Below are positions 1 to 9,987 of a DNA stretch of 64,000 nucleotides, piece after piece. Within the stretch, counting starts at the first letter, position 1. Each line of letters opens with the position of its first letter. Where the stretch lies: assembly GCF_019924635.1 (NCBI RefSeq), contig NZ_CP065037.1, positions 2,666,001 to 2,730,000 on the forward strand, in the 5' to 3' direction. Origin of the DNA: Leifsonia sp. ZF2019 (GTDB lineage: Bacteria; Actinomycetota; Actinomycetes; Actinomycetales; Microbacteriaceae). The position numbers and the translations under genes were made by a program. The notes beneath the pieces are model-generated. The model searched no databases. It saw nothing but the letters and a program-made list of their open reading frames with translations, and was not told the origin of the DNA.

Positions 1-180
1 CTCGCCGAACGGCTGGCCGTCCGACCACGCGGCGTCGAGGTGCAGCGCCTGCGTGTTCATCGTCAGCGTCGTGAAGAGCACATTGTCGGCCTCGGTGAGC
101 GTGCGGCCCGGACGGTGCCGGTAGCGCACGTCCTCCTCCAGCTCCTCGTAGTACAGGCCGCGCTGCTCGATCTCCCTCAC
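1..180 (-). CDS. MaoC-family dehydratase/hydratase, partial (3' part outside window)
   Basis: Only the first 60 codons are present; the gene runs off the left edge. The translated start ([17 protein letters not shown], then [19 protein letters not shown]) resembles the N-terminus of MaoC-like hot-dog hydratases that act on enoyl-CoA esters. The GTG start at 180 overlaps the scoB stop codon as GTGA, so it is the next gene of the same operon. In that setting a hydratase for a branched enoyl-CoA is expected, but the substrate cannot be read from the sequence. The catalytic Asp/His region, usually near residue 60-70, is at or beyond the edge. Confidence 0.75.
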   Translation of the reverse strand, partial: MREIEQRGLYYEELEEDVRYRHRPGRTLTEADNVLFTTLTMNTQALHLDAAWSDGQPFGE

Positions 181-824
181 GGCGTCTGCTCCAGATCGAC
201 GGTCAACGGCGCGCCGGTCGCGGCGACGACCTCGTCGACCGTGACCCCCGGGGCGACCTCGCGCAGCACCAGCCCCGCTTCCGTGACGTCGATGACGGCG
301 AGATCCGTCACGATGCGGTCGACGCACCCCGCGCCCGTGAGCGGGAGCGTGCACGCGCGGAGGATCTTGGGTCGGCCCTCGCGGTCGACGTGGTCCATCA
401 TCACGATGAGCCGCTTGGCGCCGAAGACGAGGTCCATCGCGCCGCCCATGCCCTTGACCATCTTGCCGGGGATCATCCAGTTGGCGAGGTCGCCGGTCTC
501 CGACACCTCCATGGCCCCGAGCACGGCCACGTCGACATGGCCGCCGCGCACCATGCCGAAGGAGAGCGACGAGTCGAAGTAGGCGGCGCCCGGTTCGACG
601 GTCACCGTCTCCTTGCCGGCGTTGATGAGGTCGGGGTCGACGTCGTCGTCGGCCGGATACGGCCCCACCCCGAGCACGCCGTTCTCCGAGTGCAGGATGA
701 CCTCCACACCGGCCGGGATGTAGTTCGGGATGAGGGTCGGCATCCCGATCCCGAGGTTGACGTACTGGCCGTTGCGCAGCTCGCGGGCAACGCGCGCGGC
801 GAGCTCGGTGCGGGTGAGGCTCAT
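177..824 (-). CDS. scoB: 3-oxoacid CoA-transferase, beta subunit
   Basis: 215 aa, the usual size for the B subunit of succinyl-CoA:3-ketoacid CoA-transferase (SCOT). It transfers CoA from succinyl-CoA to a 3-oxoacid such as acetoacetate. The segment [16 protein letters not shown] and the catalytic-glutamate motif SENGVLGVG are present, followed by the glycine-rich [14 protein letters not shown]. The ATG at 824 overlaps the scoA stop by ATGA, which points to translational coupling of the two subunits. The stop overlaps the GTG of the downstream MaoC gene. Related pairs are also named pcaIJ or atoDA; the neighbouring carboxylase genes favour ketone-body or branched-chain acid use rather than protocatechuate degradation. 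Confidence 0.92.
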   Translation of the reverse strand: MSLTRTELAARVARELRNGQYVNLGIGMPTLIPNYIPAGVEVILHSENGVLGVGPYPADDDVDPDLINAGKETVTVEPGAAYFDSSLSFGMVRGGHVDVAVLGAMEVSETGDLANWMIPGKMVKGMGGAMDLVFGAKRLIVMMDHVDREGRPKILRACTLPLTGAGCVDRIVTDLAVIDVTEAGLVLREVAPGVTVDEVVAATGAPLTVDLEQTP

Positions 825-1582
825 GCGGTGCTCCCTTCGTGGACGGTGCGGCGCTCGATGCGCTTCTCCGCGCCCGGCGCGTGCACGACGCGCTGGACGA
901 AGATGCCCGGGCAGTGCACCGCTCCCGGGTCGATCTCGCCGGGCTCGACGAGCTCCTCCACCTCCGCGACGGTGACACGGCCGGCCATCGCGGCGAGCGG
1001 GTTGAAGTTCATCGCGGCGGCGTGGAAGACGAGGTTGCCGTGCCGGTCGCCCTTCGCGGCGTGCACGAGCGCGAACGCGGGGCGGAGGGACTCCTCGAGG
1101 ACGTAGTCCGCTCCGGCGAAGCTCCGCACCTCCTTCGGCTCGGACGCGACCGCCACCGACCCGTCCGGCGCGTAGCGGCGCGGCAGGCCGCCGTCGGCGA
1201 TCTGCGTGCCGACCCCCGCCGGCGTGTAGAACGCGGGGATCCCCGCCCCTCCCGCCCGCAGCTTCTCGGCGAGCGTGCCCTGCGGGGCGAGCTCCACCTC
1301 CAGCTCGCCCGAGAGGAACTGTCGCGCGAACTCCTTGTTCTCGCCCACGTACGAGCTGATCATCTTGCGGATCCGCCGCTCGGCGAGCAGCAGCCCGAGG
1401 CCCCAGTCGTCGACGCCGCAGTTGTTGCTCACCACCTCCAGGTCGGTCGTCCCGGCCTCCAGCAGTGCCCCGATCAGGGCGCTCGGGATGCCGCACAGCC
1501 CGAAGCCGCCGACCGCGAGAGTCGCGCCGTCGCCGATGTCGGCGACGGCCTCGGCCGCCGTGCCCACCGTCTTGTCGATCAC
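821..1582 (-). CDS. scoA: 3-oxoacid CoA-transferase, alpha subunit
   Basis: 253 aa with the N-terminal CoA-transferase signature [16 protein letters not shown] (about residues 25-40) and the motif [14 protein letters not shown]. It is the partner subunit of the following scoB and forms the heteromeric SCOT enzyme. It lies 26 bp after the acyl-CoA dehydrogenase gene in the same operon. With the carboxylase upstream, the pair could process acetoacetate, the end product of leucine breakdown, into acetoacetyl-CoA; this role is inferred from context. Confidence 0.92.
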   Translation of the reverse strand: MIDKTVGTAAEAVADIGDGATLAVGGFGLCGIPSALIGALLEAGTTDLEVVSNNCGVDDWGLGLLLAERRIRKMISSYVGENKEFARQFLSGELEVELAPQGTLAEKLRAGGAGIPAFYTPAGVGTQIADGGLPRRYAPDGSVAVASEPKEVRSFAGADYVLEESLRPAFALVHAAKGDRHGNLVFHAAAMNFNPLAAMAGRVTVAEVEELVEPGEIDPGAVHCPGIFVQRVVHAPGAEKRIERRTVHEGSTA

Positions 1583-1608
1583 GGTTCCTCCTGTCTCGTG
1601 CTGCCGGG

Positions 1609-2826
1609 TCAGGCGTCGAAGCCGAGGGCCCGCGAGATGACCATCAACTGCACCTCCGACGTGCCCTCGCCGATCTCCAGGATCTTCGAGTCACGGTAGT
1701 GCCGCGCCACGGGGCTCTCGTTGAGGAACCCGTAGCCGCCGAAGATCTGCGTCGCGTCCCGCGCGTTGTCCATGGCGGCCTCGCTGCACACCAGCTTCGC
1801 GATCGATGCCTCCAGCTTGAAGGGCTGCCCCGCCATGAGCTTCGCGCAGGCGTCGTAGTAGGCCAGGCGCGCGGTGTGCACTCGCGCCTGCATCCGGGCG
1901 ATCTTGAACGCGATGTACTGGTTGGAGCCGATCGGGCGGCCGAACACGTTCCGGCTCCGGGAGTAGCGCAGCACCTCCTCCAGGCAGCCTTGCGCCGCGC
2001 CCGTGCACAGCGCGGCGAACGCAACGCGGCCCTCGTCGAGCGTGGCGACGAAGTTCGCGTATCCGCGGCCGCGCTCCCCGAGCAGGTTCGCCTCGGGCAC
2101 GCGCACGTCGGTCAGCGTGAGCGGATGGGTGTCGGACGTGTGCCAGCCGACCTTGTCGTACGGTTCCCCGGCCACGAAGCCCGGAGTGGGCACGGGGACC
2201 AGGATGGCCGACAGCTCCTTCTTGATGGAGCCGTCGGCGCGGCGGCTCTCGCCGGTCACGGCGGTGATGGTGACCAGGCGGGTGATCTCACTGCCGGAGT
2301 TGGTGATGAACTGCTTGCTGCCGTTGATCACCCACTCGCCGTCGCGCAGTTCGGCGGTCGTCTTCGTGCCCGCGGCGTCGGATCCGGCGTCGGCCTCCGT
2401 CAGACCGAACCCGGCGAGCGCCTCCCCGCGCGCCAGCATCGGCAGCCACTCCTGCTTCTGCTCTTCGGTGCCGCTGCGGAACACCGGCATGGCGCCCAGG
2501 CCGACCCCGGCCTCCAGGGTGACGCCGATCGACTGGTCGACGCGGCCGAGCTGCTCGACGGCGAGGCAGAGCGAGAGGTAGTCCTTGCCCTGGCCTCCGT
2601 ACTCCACCGGGAACGGGAGGCCGAACAGCCCCATCGCGCCCATCTCGGCGATGATCTCGTACGGCAGGCTGCGGCGCGTGTCGTAGTCGTAGGCGGCGGG
2701 GGCGACGACGGTGTCGGCGAAGTCGCGCACGCGGTCGCGCAGGCGGCGCTGCTCGTCGGTGAGCACGAAGCCGGCGATGTCGTGATCGGCGGCGGTCTGC
2801 GCCGGTCGGGTCATCTGCATGGTCAT
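1609..2826 (-). CDS. Acyl-CoA dehydrogenase
   Basis: 405 aa FAD flavoprotein of the acyl-CoA dehydrogenase family, oxidising an acyl-CoA to the 2-enoyl-CoA and passing electrons to ETF. Recognisable parts are [16 protein letters not shown] at the start, [18 protein letters not shown] (FAD and substrate loop), [19 protein letters not shown] and the C-terminal IGEGTSEVQ. The Glu of that last motif (Glu387) is the base position of short- and medium-chain enzymes; isovaleryl-CoA dehydrogenases normally lack Glu there. The substrate is therefore open even though the neighbours resemble a leucine pathway. The ATG at 2826 overlaps the preceding stop codon (ATGA); two further in-frame ATGs follow within 15 bases. 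Confidence 0.9.
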   Translation of the reverse strand: MTMQMTRPAQTAADHDIAGFVLTDEQRRLRDRVRDFADTVVAPAAYDYDTRRSLPYEIIAEMGAMGLFGLPFPVEYGGQGKDYLSLCLAVEQLGRVDQSIGVTLEAGVGLGAMPVFRSGTEEQKQEWLPMLARGEALAGFGLTEADAGSDAAGTKTTAELRDGEWVINGSKQFITNSGSEITRLVTITAVTGESRRADGSIKKELSAILVPVPTPGFVAGEPYDKVGWHTSDTHPLTLTDVRVPEANLLGERGRGYANFVATLDEGRVAFAALCTGAAQGCLEEVLRYSRSRNVFGRPIGSNQYIAFKIARMQARVHTARLAYYDACAKLMAGQPFKLEASIAKLVCSEAAMDNARDATQIFGGYGFLNESPVARHYRDSKILEIGEGTSEVQLMVISRALGFDA

Positions 2827-4949
2827 GGGGTTCCTGTCTGTTGTGGTGACTGTCCCTGGTGGTGAGCGGCGACCGGCGATCGTGTCGGGTCGTCGCCGTC
2901 CGCCGCGATCGGCGGGAGCTCGGAGGAAGCGGCGGGGGCGGTGTGCTCGTCCAGGTCGACGGCGGCGACCAGCTGGTCCCGGCGCACGAGATCGCCGGGA
3001 GCGACGTGCAGGCGGACGGTCCCCGCCACGGGCGCGAGCAGGCGGTGCTCCATCTTCATCGCCTCGACGACGGCGAGGGTGTCGCCCGCCGCCACGGCGT
3101 CCCCGTCCACGACGGGCACGGCCACGACGGTCCCCGGCATGGGCGATCGGACCTCCGGGTGCGCGGCGGCCTCGCCGCGGTCGAGGGCGGCCAGCTCGTC
3201 CGCCAGCCGCTCCTCCCTGCTGCGGAGCCGGAGCGCGCGCACACGACCGCCGGCGGCGAGCCAGACTGCGCCGCCGTCGCACACGCTGTCGTAGGCGGAG
3301 GTGATGCCGTCGAGCGTCAGGAGGGCGCGGTCGGGAGCCCCGCCGGCGCCCGGCCGCACGGTCAGCGCGGCCGTGTGCGTCGACTCCCCCACGGTGACCG
3401 CGGAGCCCTGCGCCGAGACGGCGACCGGCACACCGTCGACCTCGTACCGGACCGCGCGCGATCCGCTCATCCGCCAGCCGGACGGGGCGGCCCAGAGCGG
3501 GCCGACGACGGCAGCGGTCGCGGCCGTGCGCTCGCGATGCGCGAGCAGGGCGGCCAGGACGAGCTCGGCGACGGCGGGCGGGGCGGGCTCCCGGTCGGAG
3601 TGGCGGCGATCGATCAGGGTCGTGTCCATCGTCCCCTCGAGGACATCGGGGTCGGCGAGCAGTTCTCGCAGCCACGCGACGTTTCCGGTCGCGCCCAGGA
3701 TGCTCGTCCCGGCCAGCGCGGCGTCGAGGCGCGCGATCGCCGTCGCGCGGTCCTCGCCCCAGGCGATCACCTTGGCGAGCATCGGATCGTACTCCGTCAC
3801 GACCGCGAGACCGGGCGCGAGTCCGCTGTCCACGCGCACGCCCTCGCCGTCCGGCTCGCGGAGCGCGAGCACCGTGCCACCGCCGGGCAGGAAGCCGCGC
3901 TCCGGATCCTCCGCGTAGACGCGCGCCTCCACCGCATGCCCGTCGAGATGCACGTCCGCTTGCGCGAACCCCAGCGGCTCCCCCGCCGCGATGCGCAGCT
4001 GCCACTCGACCAGGTCGAGACCGGTGACGAGCTCGGTGACGGGGTGCTCCACCTGCAGTCGCGTGTTCATCTCCATGAAGAAGAACTCGCCGGGGGCGTC
4101 GGCCGAGACGAGGAACTCGACCGTCCCGGCACCGCGGTAGCCGACGCTGTCGGCGACCCGGCAGGCCGCCCGGCCGATCCGGTCCCGTGTCTCCGCGTCG
4201 AGGAGGGGCGACGGCGCCTCCTCGATCACCTTCTGGTGCCTCCGCTGCAGCGAGCACTCGCGCTCGCCGAGGTGCACGACGGATCCGTGCCCGTCGGCGA
4301 GAACCTGCACCTCGATGTGGCGCGGGGAGTCGACGAGCCGCTCCAGGAACAGGGTGTCGTCGCCGAACGCGGACGCGGCGACCCGCCGGGCGGCCCGGAG
4401 CGCCTCGGGCAGGTCGGCGGCCGCGCGGACCGCCTGCATCCCCTTGCCGCCACCGCCGGCGGACGGCTTCACCAGCACCGGGTAGCCGATGCGCTCGGCG
4501 GCGGCGATCAGGGCGTCGTCGCCGAGGCCCGGCACGGCGATGCCGGGGATGGTCGGGACGCCGTGCGCCTCGACCTCGCGCTTCGCGGCGATCTTGTCGC
4601 CCATGATCTCCAGGGCGTGCACACCGGGGCCGACGAAGGCGATCCCGGCGTCCGCGCAGGCCTGAGCGAGCGCGGCGTTCTCGGAGAGGAACCCATAGCC
4701 GGGGTGCACCGCCTGCGCCCCGGTCGCGGTCGCCGCGGCGACGATCGCGTCCACGTCGAGGTAGCTCTCTCGGGCCGGGGCCGGTCCGAGCCGCACGGCG
4801 AGGTCGGCCAGGGCGACGTGCGGGGCGTCGCGGTCGGCGTCGCTGTAGACCGCGACGGAGCGGATCCCGAGCCGGCGGAGGGTGCGGATGACACGACAGG
4901 CGATCTCGCCGCGGTTGGCGACGAGGACGGAGGAGAACGGCACGGTCAT
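2823..4949 (-). CDS. Biotin-dependent acyl-CoA carboxylase, biotin carboxylase/BCCP subunit (methylcrotonyl-CoA type)
   Basis: 708 aa fused biotin carboxylase and biotin carrier subunit. The order is the biotin carboxylase N-domain ([21 protein letters not shown]), the ATP-grasp with GGGGKGM and [14 protein letters not shown], a variable middle, and a C-terminal biotinyl domain with EAMKM, whose Lys632 should carry biotin. An unusual tail of about 40 Pro/Ala-rich residues follows the carrier domain. It begins 5 bp after the beta-subunit gene and overlaps the acyl-CoA dehydrogenase start by four bases. The pairing with an MCC-type beta subunit supports methylcrotonyl-CoA or a similar branched enoyl-CoA as substrate; propionyl/acetyl-CoA carboxylase alpha subunits look similar. 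Confidence 0.88.
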   Translation of the reverse strand: MTVPFSSVLVANRGEIACRVIRTLRRLGIRSVAVYSDADRDAPHVALADLAVRLGPAPARESYLDVDAIVAAATATGAQAVHPGYGFLSENAALAQACADAGIAFVGPGVHALEIMGDKIAAKREVEAHGVPTIPGIAVPGLGDDALIAAAERIGYPVLVKPSAGGGGKGMQAVRAAADLPEALRAARRVAASAFGDDTLFLERLVDSPRHIEVQVLADGHGSVVHLGERECSLQRRHQKVIEEAPSPLLDAETRDRIGRAACRVADSVGYRGAGTVEFLVSADAPGEFFFMEMNTRLQVEHPVTELVTGLDLVEWQLRIAAGEPLGFAQADVHLDGHAVEARVYAEDPERGFLPGGGTVLALREPDGEGVRVDSGLAPGLAVVTEYDPMLAKVIAWGEDRATAIARLDAALAGTSILGATGNVAWLRELLADPDVLEGTMDTTLIDRRHSDREPAPPAVAELVLAALLAHRERTAATAAVVGPLWAAPSGWRMSGSRAVRYEVDGVPVAVSAQGSAVTVGESTHTAALTVRPGAGGAPDRALLTLDGITSAYDSVCDGGAVWLAAGGRVRALRLRSREERLADELAALDRGEAAAHPEVRSPMPGTVVAVPVVDGDAVAAGDTLAVVEAMKMEHRLLAPVAGTVRLHVAPGDLVRRDQLVAAVDLDEHTAPAASSELPPIAADGDDPTRSPVAAHHQGQSPQQTGTP

Positions 4950-4954
4950 CGCGA

Positions 4955-6517
4955 TCACATCCGGAAGAGGCCGAAGGCCGTGTCGGGAAGCGGGGAGCGG
5001 CAGATCACGTCGAGGGCGAGCCCGAGCACCGTGCGCGTCTCGGCGGGGTCGATCACGCCGTCGTCCCAGAGCCGCGCGGTCGAGTAGTACGGGTCGCCCT
5101 GCTTCTCGTACTGCTCGGCGATGGGCGCACGGAACGCGGCCTCGTCCTCCGCGCTCCACTGGTCGCCGCGCGCTTCCAGCTGGTCGCGCTTGACGGTGGC
5201 GAGCACGCTGGCCGCCTGAGCGCCGCCCATGACGGAGATACGCGCCGCCGGCCACATCCAGAGGAACCGCGGCGAGTACGCCCGCCCGCACATCGAGTAG
5301 TTGCCCGCCCCGAACGACCCACCGATGACGACCGTGAGCTTGGGGACGCGCGCCGTCGCGACCGCGGTGACCATCTTCGCGCCGTTCTTGGCGATGCCGC
5401 CCGCCTCGTAGTCGCGACCCACCATGAACCCGGAGATGTTCTGGAGGAAGAGCAGCGGGATGCCGCGCTGATCGCATAGCTCGATGAAGTGCGCACCCTT
5501 GAGGGCCGACTCGCTGAACAGCACGCCGTTGTTCGCGACGATGCCCACCGGGTGGCCGTGGATGCGGGCGAACCCGGTCACCAGGGTCGTCCCGTACTCG
5601 GGCTTGAACTCGTGGAGGCCGCCGGCGTCGACGAGACGGTCGATCACCTCGTGCACGTCGTAGGGCGCCTGCACGTCGACCGGCACGACGTCGTAGAGTC
5701 CGGCTGGGTCCGCTGCGGGGTCCAGCGCGGGGACGACCTCCCAGGCCGGAGCGACCGGCGGAGGCAGCGTGGCGACGATGTCGCGCACGATGGCGAGCGC
5801 GTGCTCGTCGTTCTCGGCCAGATGGTCGACGACGCCGGAGGTGCGGGCGTGCAGGTCCCCGCCGCCGAGCTCCTCGGCCGTGACGACCTCCCCGATGGCC
5901 GCCTTCACGAGGGGAGGGCCGCCCAGGAAGATCGTGCCCTGCTCGCGCACGATGACGGTCTCGTCGCTCATCGCGGGAACGTAGGCTCCTCCGGCCGTGC
6001 AGGAGCCCAGCACGGCCGCGATCTGAGGGATCTTGGCGGCGGAGAGGCGCGCCTGGTTGTAGAAGATGCGGCCGAAGTGGTCCCGGTCGGGGAAGACGTC
6101 GTCCTGCATCGGCAGAAACGCCCCGCCGGAGTCGACCAGATAGATGCACGGGAGATGGTTCTCGAGCGCGATCTCCTGCGCCCGCAGGTGCTTCTTGACC
6201 GTCATGGGGTAGTAGGTGCCGCCCTTGACGGTCGCGTCGTTGCACACGATCATGACGTGCCGTCCGCGGACGAGGCCGATGCCGGCGATCACGCCGGCCG
6301 CGGGGCTCTCGTCGTCGTACATCCCCGTCGCGGCGAGCGGCGCGATCTCGAGGAACGGGCTCCCCTCGTCGAGCAGGGTGTCGATGCGCTCGCGCGGCAG
6401 GAGCTTGCCCCGGGCCAGATGGCGTTCCCGGGCTCGCTCCGGGCCGCCCGCCGCCGCCGCCGCGAGGCGCTCGTGCAGCTCGGCGACCAGCTCGCGCTGC
6501 GTGGTGGTGGCGGGCAT
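4955..6517 (-). CDS. Acyl-CoA carboxylase beta (carboxyltransferase) subunit, methylcrotonyl-CoA type
   Basis: 520 aa carboxyltransferase of the crotonase-like fold. The motif [20 protein letters not shown] and the preceding [10 protein letters not shown] are typical of 3-methylcrotonyl-CoA and geranyl-CoA carboxylase beta subunits, more than of propionyl-CoA carboxylases. [20 protein letters not shown] and [15 protein letters not shown] are also characteristic. It is the first gene of the minus-strand operon, and its upstream region carries two palindromes next to a divergent TetR gene. The enzyme would carboxylate 3-methylcrotonyl-CoA in leucine/isovalerate catabolism; geranyl-CoA is the main alternative. 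No HMG-CoA lyase is visible, but the operon continues beyond the window. Confidence 0.9.
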   Translation of the reverse strand: MPATTTQRELVAELHERLAAAAAGGPERARERHLARGKLLPRERIDTLLDEGSPFLEIAPLAATGMYDDESPAAGVIAGIGLVRGRHVMIVCNDATVKGGTYYPMTVKKHLRAQEIALENHLPCIYLVDSGGAFLPMQDDVFPDRDHFGRIFYNQARLSAAKIPQIAAVLGSCTAGGAYVPAMSDETVIVREQGTIFLGGPPLVKAAIGEVVTAEELGGGDLHARTSGVVDHLAENDEHALAIVRDIVATLPPPVAPAWEVVPALDPAADPAGLYDVVPVDVQAPYDVHEVIDRLVDAGGLHEFKPEYGTTLVTGFARIHGHPVGIVANNGVLFSESALKGAHFIELCDQRGIPLLFLQNISGFMVGRDYEAGGIAKNGAKMVTAVATARVPKLTVVIGGSFGAGNYSMCGRAYSPRFLWMWPAARISVMGGAQAASVLATVKRDQLEARGDQWSAEDEAAFRAPIAEQYEKQGDPYYSTARLWDDGVIDPAETRTVLGLALDVICRSPLPDTAFGLFRM

Positions 6518-6545
6518 CGTGCTCCCTCGTCGTCGTCGACTTTTC

Positions 6546-6563
6546 GGTTAGTGGTCGCTAACC
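6546..6563. promoter_or_regulatory. Palindrome, probable TetR operator site 1
   Basis: GGTTAGTGGTCGCTAACC, with outer arms GGTTAG/CTAACC perfectly complementary. It lies 28 bp upstream of the carboxylase start and is nearly the same as site 2. Confidence 0.7.
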
Positions 6564-6571
6564 CGTTTTTA

Positions 6572-6589
6572 GGTTAGTGTTCATTAACC
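6572..6589. promoter_or_regulatory. Palindrome, probable TetR operator site 2
   Basis: GGTTAGTGTTCATTAACC, sharing the pattern GGTTAGTGnnCryTAACC with site 1. The site centres are 26 bp apart and this one ends 29 bp before the TetR ATG. Placement between two divergent genes suggests joint control of both. Confidence 0.7.
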
Positions 6590-6618
6590 CAAATGTCCAG
6601 CCTCCCGGAGACGCGACG

Positions 6619-7233
6619 ATGACCGAACAGCCCGCCGTCGAGCGACCGACGCAGCGCAGCCGCGCGAAGGCCGACCGCCGTGCCGCACTGCTCGACGCCG
6701 CCGCGGCCCTGTTCGCCGAGCGGGGCTACAACGGGGTCTCCATCGAAGACCTGGGCTCCGCGGTCGGGGTGAGCGGTCCGGCGGTGTACCGGCACTTCCC
6801 GTCCAAGCAGGCGGTGCTCGCCGCACTCCTGGTCGACGTGAGCCAGGGCCTCCTCGACGGGGGCGCCGCCGTCGAAGAGCGGAGCGACGACGCGGCCGGC
6901 GCGCTCCGGGACCTGATCGCGTTCCACGTGGACTTCGCCCTCGGCGCGCCCGACACCATCCGGGTGCAGGATCGCGACCTCGACGCCCTTCCGACCGCCG
7001 AGCGGCGCGAGGTCCGGCGCCTGCAGCGCCGGTACGTGGACGTGTGGACGCACGTGCTCGGCACCGTGCACCCGGCCCTGGGCGCCGACGAACTGCGGGT
7101 GCGCGTGCAGGCCACCTTCGGCCTGATCAACTCGACTCCGCATTCGGCGCGCATCGGATCCGAGCCCGTCGCCGAGGCGCAGGTGCGCCCGGTGCTGGAA
7201 CGGATGGCCTGGGCGGCGCTGACGTCGCGCTGA
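6619..7233 (+). CDS. TetR/AcrR-family transcriptional regulator
   Basis: 204 aa. An N-terminal TetR helix-turn-helix is clear (LLDAAAALFAERGYNGVSIE followed by VSGPAVYRHFPSKQAVLAAL, about residues 22-65); the C-terminal ligand domain is less conserved. It is divergent from the carboxylase operon and separated from it by two matching palindromes, so it is probably an autoregulated repressor of acyl-CoA catabolism whose inducer is an operon intermediate; the inducer is inference. I chose the ATG at 6619, preceded by CCCGGAGA, over an in-frame GTG at 6577 that falls inside the second palindrome. Confidence 0.88.
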   Translation: MTEQPAVERPTQRSRAKADRRAALLDAAAALFAERGYNGVSIEDLGSAVGVSGPAVYRHFPSKQAVLAALLVDVSQGLLDGGAAVEERSDDAAGALRDLIAFHVDFALGAPDTIRVQDRDLDALPTAERREVRRLQRRYVDVWTHVLGTVHPALGADELRVRVQATFGLINSTPHSARIGSEPVAEAQVRPVLERMAWAALTSR

Positions 7234-7308
7234 CCCGCCGGAGGCCCACGCCCCGGCGTCGGATGGGTGGGTTAGGGTCCAAGGGAGGCATCGAGCTCGA
7301 GGAGGCAC

Positions 7309-9927
7309 GTGGGCGACGACACCCCCCGACTGCGGCTGCACCACCGGTTCTGGCGTGCGCTGGGCGTCGTACTGGCAGTGGTGCTGGTGATCGCGGCGGT
7401 CGCGGGAGGCGTCGGATTCTGGACGGTCACCCGCTCCTTCCCGCAGACCTCCGGCTCGATCGACGTCCCGGGCCTCCAGAAGCCGGTGACCGTGTACCGC
7501 GACTCCGCGGGCGTGCCGCAGATCATCGCGTCCACGGCCGACGATCTCTTCCGCGCCCAGGGGTTCGTGCACGCGCAGGACCGCTTCTGGGAGATGGACT
7601 TCCGGCGGCACGTCACCGCCGGACGCCTCTCGGAGATGTTCGGCGCCAGCCAGGTGCCGACCGACACCTTCATCCGCGCGCTCGGGTGGCGGCGCGTCGC
7701 CGAGCAGGAGGTGAAGCTCCTCGACCCGACCGCGCTCCGCTACTTCCAGGACTACGCCGACGGCGTGAACGCGTACCTGGTCGCGCACTCCGGCGCGGAG
7801 CTGAGCGTCGAGTACGCGGTCCTCGGCCTGCAGAACCCGGGCTACAAGCCGGAGAAATGGACGCCCGCCGACTCGGTCGCCTGGCTGAAGGCCATGGCCT
7901 GGGATCTGCGCTCCAACCTGGAGGAGGAGGTCGACCGCGCGCTCCTCGCGGCGACGATGACGCCGCAGCAGATCGCGGACCTCCATCCGGGTTACGACTA
8001 CGCGGCGCATCCGACGATCACGGTGGAGGGCGGAGGGGATCCGGGCCGCACCACCGCGGACGCGACCGGCGCGACCGCGGCGAACGCGAGTGCGAACGAC
8101 GACGGGTCTGCCGCGGCCCTCGTCGCGGCACCGCCCGCCGACTACCGCGCCCAGCTGGAGCAGGTCTCCGCGAGCCTGGAGTCCCTCCCCCGTCTGATGG
8201 GCCCGGCCGGCAGCGACATCGGCTCCAACTCGTGGGTGGTCTCTGGTTCCCTCACCGACACGGGGAAGCCGCTGCTCGCCAACGACCCCCACCTCGGTGC
8301 CTCGATCCCCTCCGTGTGGTACCAGGTCGGACTGCACTGCGCGACGGTGGGCCCCGCGTGCCCGTTCGATGTCTCGGGCTTCGGGTTCTCGGGCTTCCCC
8401 GGGGTCGTGATCGGCCACAACGACCGCATCTCCTGGGGATTCACCAACCTCGGGCCCGACGTCGCCGACCTCTACGTCGAGAAGGTCACCGGCGACACGT
8501 ACGAGTACGACGGTGCGCAGGTGCCGCTCGACATCCGGACGGAGACGATCTCCGTCGCCGGCGGAAAGGACGTGAAGGTGACCGTCCGGTCCACCCGGCA
8601 CGGGCCGATCGTCACCGATCTGTCGGACGACTATGCCGACATCGCCAAAGACCAGGCCGGCAAGCTCGGCATCCCGGCGCAGCAGTACCAGCTGTCGCTG
8701 CAGTGGACCGCGCTCACCCCGGGTCCGACGGCCGGAGCCATCTTCGCCTTCGACACCGCGACGGACTGGACGAGCTTCCGCGCCGCGGCGGAGGGCTTCC
8801 AGGTGCCGTCGCAGAACCTCGTCTACGCCGACGTGGACGGTCACATCGGCTACCAGGCGCCCGGCAGCGTCCCCATCCGGGCCGCCGGCGACGGCACGAT
8901 GCCGGTGCCGGGATGGACCAGTCAGTACGGCTGGATCGGCACGGTGCCGTACGACCGGCTCCCCTCGGTGCTCGACCCGCCCAGCGGGTACATCGTCACG
9001 GCCAACAACGCCGCGGTCGGCCCGGACTACCCGGTCATGATCACGCGCGACTGGGAGTACGGCTACCGCGCCAACCAGATCGCGGTCCGCCTCCAGGCAC
9101 TCGCCGCGTCGGGGAAGAAGATCTCCGCCGCGCAGCTCGCGGACATCCAGGGCGACACCTACGACGCCAACGCCGCGACACTGGTCCCGCTGCTGCAGAC
9201 CGTCGGCGCGGCGGCGGAGCCGGGCTCGGGCGCGGCCCGCGGCGCCGCGCTCCTGGCGGGCTGGGACTACCACGACGACGGGGACAGCGCCGCCGCAGCG
9301 TACTTCGCCGTGTTCTGGAAGAACCTGCTGCACGACGCGTTCGGGCGCAAGCTCCCCGCATCCGCCCCGCCCACCGGCGGCGATCGCTGGTTCGCCGTGG
9401 TGCAGAACCTCGCGGCCCACCCGGACTCACCCTGGTGGGCCGACGCCAAGCTCGGCGTGTCCGACCGAGACGGGATGCTCCAGCGCGCGGCCGATCAGGC
9501 CTGGACGGAGGCGCGGAGCCTGATGGGCGACGACCCGGCACGCTGGCGCTGGGACCGCATCCACACGCTCACCCTCACGAACGCCAGCCTGGGGGTCTCC
9601 GGAGTGGCGCCGGTGGAGTGGCTCCTCAACCGCGGCCCGTACCCCGTCTCGGGCGGCTCGAGCGTGGTCGAGGCGAACGGCTGGGATGCCTCTGTCGGCT
9701 ACCAGGCCGACCGGGTCCCGTCGATGCGCATGATCGTCGACCTGGCCGACTTCGACCGCAGCCGCTGGATCAACCTGGCCGGCGCCTCCGGGCACGCGTT
9801 CGACCCGCACTACACGGACCAGACGGACCTCTGGGTGAGGAACGAGACGCTCCCCTGGGCGTTCAGCCGCGCGGCCGTGGTCGCGGGCGCGCACCAGACG
9901 CTGACGCTGCGACCCGCGCGCCGCTGA
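7309..9927 (+). CDS. Penicillin acylase-family Ntn-hydrolase, membrane-anchored
   Basis: 872 aa precursor of the penicillin amidase (peptidase S45) family. A single membrane segment lies at about residues 17-39, followed by the alpha domain (DSAGVPQIIA, AQGFVHAQDRFWEMDFRRH), a low-complexity Ala/Thr/Asp spacer at 240-275, and the autoprocessing site G305/S306 in GSNSWVVSG. Ser306 would become the N-terminal nucleophile of the beta chain. The GTG start has the strong site GAGGAGG just upstream. Relatives hydrolyse penicillins, acyl-homoserine lactones or other N-acyl amides; the substrate here is unknown. The neighbours give no functional clue, so it seems to be a single-gene unit on the outer face of the membrane. 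Confidence 0.9.
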   Translation: MGDDTPRLRLHHRFWRALGVVLAVVLVIAAVAGGVGFWTVTRSFPQTSGSIDVPGLQKPVTVYRDSAGVPQIIASTADDLFRAQGFVHAQDRFWEMDFRRHVTAGRLSEMFGASQVPTDTFIRALGWRRVAEQEVKLLDPTALRYFQDYADGVNAYLVAHSGAELSVEYAVLGLQNPGYKPEKWTPADSVAWLKAMAWDLRSNLEEEVDRALLAATMTPQQIADLHPGYDYAAHPTITVEGGGDPGRTTADATGATAANASANDDGSAAALVAAPPADYRAQLEQVSASLESLPRLMGPAGSDIGSNSWVVSGSLTDTGKPLLANDPHLGASIPSVWYQVGLHCATVGPACPFDVSGFGFSGFPGVVIGHNDRISWGFTNLGPDVADLYVEKVTGDTYEYDGAQVPLDIRTETISVAGGKDVKVTVRSTRHGPIVTDLSDDYADIAKDQAGKLGIPAQQYQLSLQWTALTPGPTAGAIFAFDTATDWTSFRAAAEGFQVPSQNLVYADVDGHIGYQAPGSVPIRAAGDGTMPVPGWTSQYGWIGTVPYDRLPSVLDPPSGYIVTANNAAVGPDYPVMITRDWEYGYRANQIAVRLQALAASGKKISAAQLADIQGDTYDANAATLVPLLQTVGAAAEPGSGAARGAALLAGWDYHDDGDSAAAAYFAVFWKNLLHDAFGRKLPASAPPTGGDRWFAVVQNLAAHPDSPWWADAKLGVSDRDGMLQRAADQAWTEARSLMGDDPARWRWDRIHTLTLTNASLGVSGVAPVEWLLNRGPYPVSGGSSVVEANGWDASVGYQADRVPSMRMIVDLADFDRSRWINLAGASGHAFDPHYTDQTDLWVRNETLPWAFSRAAVVAGAHQTLTLRPARR

Positions 9928-9944
9928 CCAGGCGCGGCAGCGGC
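9920..9944. terminator. Weak hairpin between convergent genes
   Basis: GCCGCTG and CAGCGGC (7 bp, 11-nt loop) straddle the stop codon of the acylase gene and precede the 3' end of citrate synthase on the other strand. There is no clear U-tract. Confidence 0.4.
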
Positions 9945-9987
9945 TTCGCCTCGGGAGCCCGGTCCACCGGGGCCGGAGCGACTCCGA

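Noticed and set aside
7309..9927. Beta-lactam resistance or quorum-quenching function for the acylase
   Set aside because: The fold supports only N-acyl amide hydrolysis; no neighbour or motif decides the substrate.
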